Source of the DNA: Sphingopyxis sp. GW247-27LB
GTDB lineage: Bacteria; Pseudomonadota; Alphaproteobacteria; Sphingomonadales; Sphingomonadaceae
Assembly (NCBI RefSeq): GCF_002277025.1
Contig: NZ_NIWD01000008.1
Coordinates: 944,878-992,870, forward strand
Direction of reading: 5' to 3'
Length of the DNA stretch: 47,993 nucleotides
Part shown: positions 46,680 through 47,993 of the stretch, piece by piece
How positions within the stretch are numbered: the stretch's first letter is position 1
How the letters are laid out: each line of letters begins with the position of its first letter
Made by a program: the position numbers and the translations under genes
Notes under the pieces: generated by a model
Database searches by the model: none
Told to the model about the DNA's origin: nothing
Seen by the model: the letters and a program-made list of their open reading frames with translations, nothing else

Positions 46680-47993
46680 TGATTCACGATAAGAAAACCG
46701 TTCCCACCGTCTCGGTTTCCTATGCCCGCAACGGCAACTCCACCAAGGCGAATGCCCTTGGCATGAGACCAATGCAGGAGCGCGCCTATGAGAAGCGCGG
46801 CGAGCAATATCTGCTGATCAAATCGCCGCCCGCGTCTGGCAAGAGCCGCGCCCTCATGTTCATCGCGCTCGACAAGCTGGCCAACCAGGGCGTCAAACAG
46901 GCTATCATCGTTGTGCCGGAAAAGACCATCGGGTCATCATTCGCGGATGAACGCCTGTCGAAGTTCGGCTTCTGGGCCGACTGGCAGGTGCAGCCGAAAT
47001 GGAACCTGTGCAACGCGCCCGGCGGCGACAATGGTGGCAAGGTAAATTCCGTCGGAGCGTTTCTGGAAAGCGACGACACGGTGCTCGTCTGCACCCACGC
47101 CACGTTCCGCTTCGCCGTGGACAGGTTTGGTATCGAGGCGTTCGATAACCGTCTGATCGCCGTCGACGAATTCCATCACGTTTCCGCAAATCCCGACAAC
47201 AAGCTGGGCCTGCACCTGGGCCAGTTCATCGCGCGCGACAAAGTGCATATCGTCGCCATGACCGGCTCGTATTTTCGGGGCGACGCCGAAGCGGTCCTTG
47301 CCCCGCAGGACGAGTCCAAATTCGATAGCGTCACCTATACCTACTACGAGCAGCTCAACGGCTACGAGTATCTGAAACAGCTCGACATCGGCTATTTCTT
47401 CTATTCCGGCGCCTATGCCGACGACATCCTTGCCGTCCTCGATCCCACCGAGAAAACCATCATCCATATCCCCAACGTCAATTCGCGCGAGAGCACGAAG
47501 GACAAGATCAGGGAGGTGGAACATATCATCGAGGAACTGGGCGACTGGCAAGGCACCGACCCGGCGACCGGCTTTCAGTTGGTCAAGACCGCCGATGGGG
47601 GCACCTTGCGCATCGCCGACCTGGTTGACGACGATTCGGCCAAGCGCGACCGCGTTGCCGCCGCGCTCAAAGACCCGGCGCAGAAGAACAACCGCGATCA
47701 TGTGGACATCATCATCGCCCTTGGCATGGCCAAGGAGGGCTTTGACTGGATTTGGTGCGAACACGCGCTGACGGTCGGCTACCGCGCCAGCCTGACCGAA
47801 ATCGTGCAGATCATCGGGCGTGCCACCCGCGACGCGCCGGGCAAGACCCGCGCGCGCTTCACCAACCTGATCGCCGAGCCGGACGCGGCGGAATCCGCCG
47901 TTACCGAAGCCGTCAACGATACCCTCAAAGCCATCGCCGCCAGCCTGTTGATGGAACAGGTGCTGGCCCCGCGCTTCGAGTTCAAGCCCAAGA
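46676..47993 (+). CDS. SF2 DEAD/DEAH-box helicase, C-terminus beyond the window
   Basis: The first 439 codons of a superfamily 2 helicase; no stop is reached before the window ends. Walker A is SPPASGKSR, motif Ia IIVVPEKT, motif II DEFHH, motif III TGSYF, motif V GMAKEGFDW and motif VI QIIGRATRD, so both RecA-like lobes are present. Such helicases translocate on DNA in restriction-like and phage-defence complexes. Two Met codons open it (46676 and 46679), the first inside the upstream stop. B. subtilis has a comparable YeeA (methyltransferase)/YeeB (helicase) pair on a mobile region, from memory. The missing part may be followed by a nuclease gene. Confidence 0.93.
   Translation, partial: MMIHDKKTVPTVSVSYARNGNSTKANALGMRPMQERAYEKRGEQYLLIKSPPASGKSRALMFIALDKLANQGVKQAIIVVPEKTIGSSFADERLSKFGFWADWQVQPKWNLCNAPGGDNGGKVNSVGAFLESDDTVLVCTHATFRFAVDRFGIEAFDNRLIAVDEFHHVSANPDNKLGLHLGQFIARDKVHIVAMTGSYFRGDAEAVLAPQDESKFDSVTYTYYEQLNGYEYLKQLDIGYFFYSGAYADDILAVLDPTEKTIIHIPNVNSRESTKDKIREVEHIIEELGDWQGTDPATGFQLVKTADGGTLRIADLVDDDSAKRDRVAAALKDPAQKNNRDHVDIIIALGMAKEGFDWIWCEHALTVGYRASLTEIVQIIGRATRDAPGKTRARFTNLIAEPDAAESAVTEAVNDTLKAIAASLLMEQVLAPRFEFKPK

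Larger units (their letters stand above)
33777..47993. mobile_element. genomic island inserted at tRNA-Arg, right end not reached
   Basis: From the tRNA onward housekeeping genes stop and the sequence carries serine and tyrosine recombinases, an excisionase-like protein, several orphan small genes and restriction/defence-like genes. Base composition is visibly less GC-rich than the backbone, with an AT-rich gap near 42.8 kb. No conjugation, phage structural or plasmid partition genes are seen, so the type of element (integrative element, degenerate ICE or defence island) is open. Confidence 0.8.

Noticed and set aside
33777..47993. Interpretation of the island as a prophage or conjugative element.
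   Set aside because: No capsid, tail, terminase, lysis, relaxase or type IV secretion gene is visible in the part shown; the element type remains open.

Overview
The window is high-GC alphaproteobacterial DNA, most likely from a sphingomonad close to Sphingopyxis. That call rests on gene content and order (radA-cvpA-scaffold-Kef, aroK-aroB, xerD-accA-M48 protease, comF-grxC-DUF1178), on palindromic intergenic repeats of a kind common in sphingomonads, and on protein style. It is inferred from reading and was not checked against any database.

Bases 1 to about 33,700 are chromosomal backbone. In order they hold: an SDR oxidoreductase; a secreted permuted-papain (LRAT-like) protein coupled to a three-repeat TonB-like protein; a small secreted leader ORF followed by secA; a small secreted protein; a proteasome-like peptide-tagging cluster (circularly permuted ATP-grasp, alpha-E, transglutaminase, Anbu-type peptidase); divergent acs and an aldehyde dehydrogenase; a DUF1963 lipoprotein; a crotonase-thiolase operon with a palindromic operator; a transaldolase-like aldolase; radA, a CvpA protein, an Fe-S scaffold-like protein and a Kef antiporter; aroB/aroK; a membrane peptide, a large secreted protein, xerD and accA; an M48 protease; two Flp pilins; mutT, a methyltransferase, comF, grxC and DUF1178.

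A tRNA-Arg(CCT) gene at 33,700-33,776 marks the left edge of a genomic island that continues past the window end. Next to the tRNA lies a leftward recombination module: a large serine recombinase, a small companion protein, two overlapping tyrosine recombinases and an excisionase-like HTH protein. After several small unknown genes comes cargo that looks defensive. The first unit is an XRE regulator resembling restriction-modification controller proteins, divergent from a PD-(D/E)XK nuclease-like protein, with a two-box operator between them. The second is a tightly coupled operon of an MmeI-like adenine methyltransferase without a recognisable nuclease motif, a protein with a HEPN-like R/H motif, and an SF2 helicase cut by the window end. 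Its upstream region carries four copies of a TTTC(C/G)GAAA box and a 16-bp inverted repeat.

The items most worth following are the possible secA translation-arrest leader with an Arg-Ser-Ala-Pro-Pro motif near its C-terminus, the methyltransferase/HEPN-like/helicase operon with its box array, the controller-protein operator, and the island that carries both serine and tyrosine recombinases at a tRNA gene.
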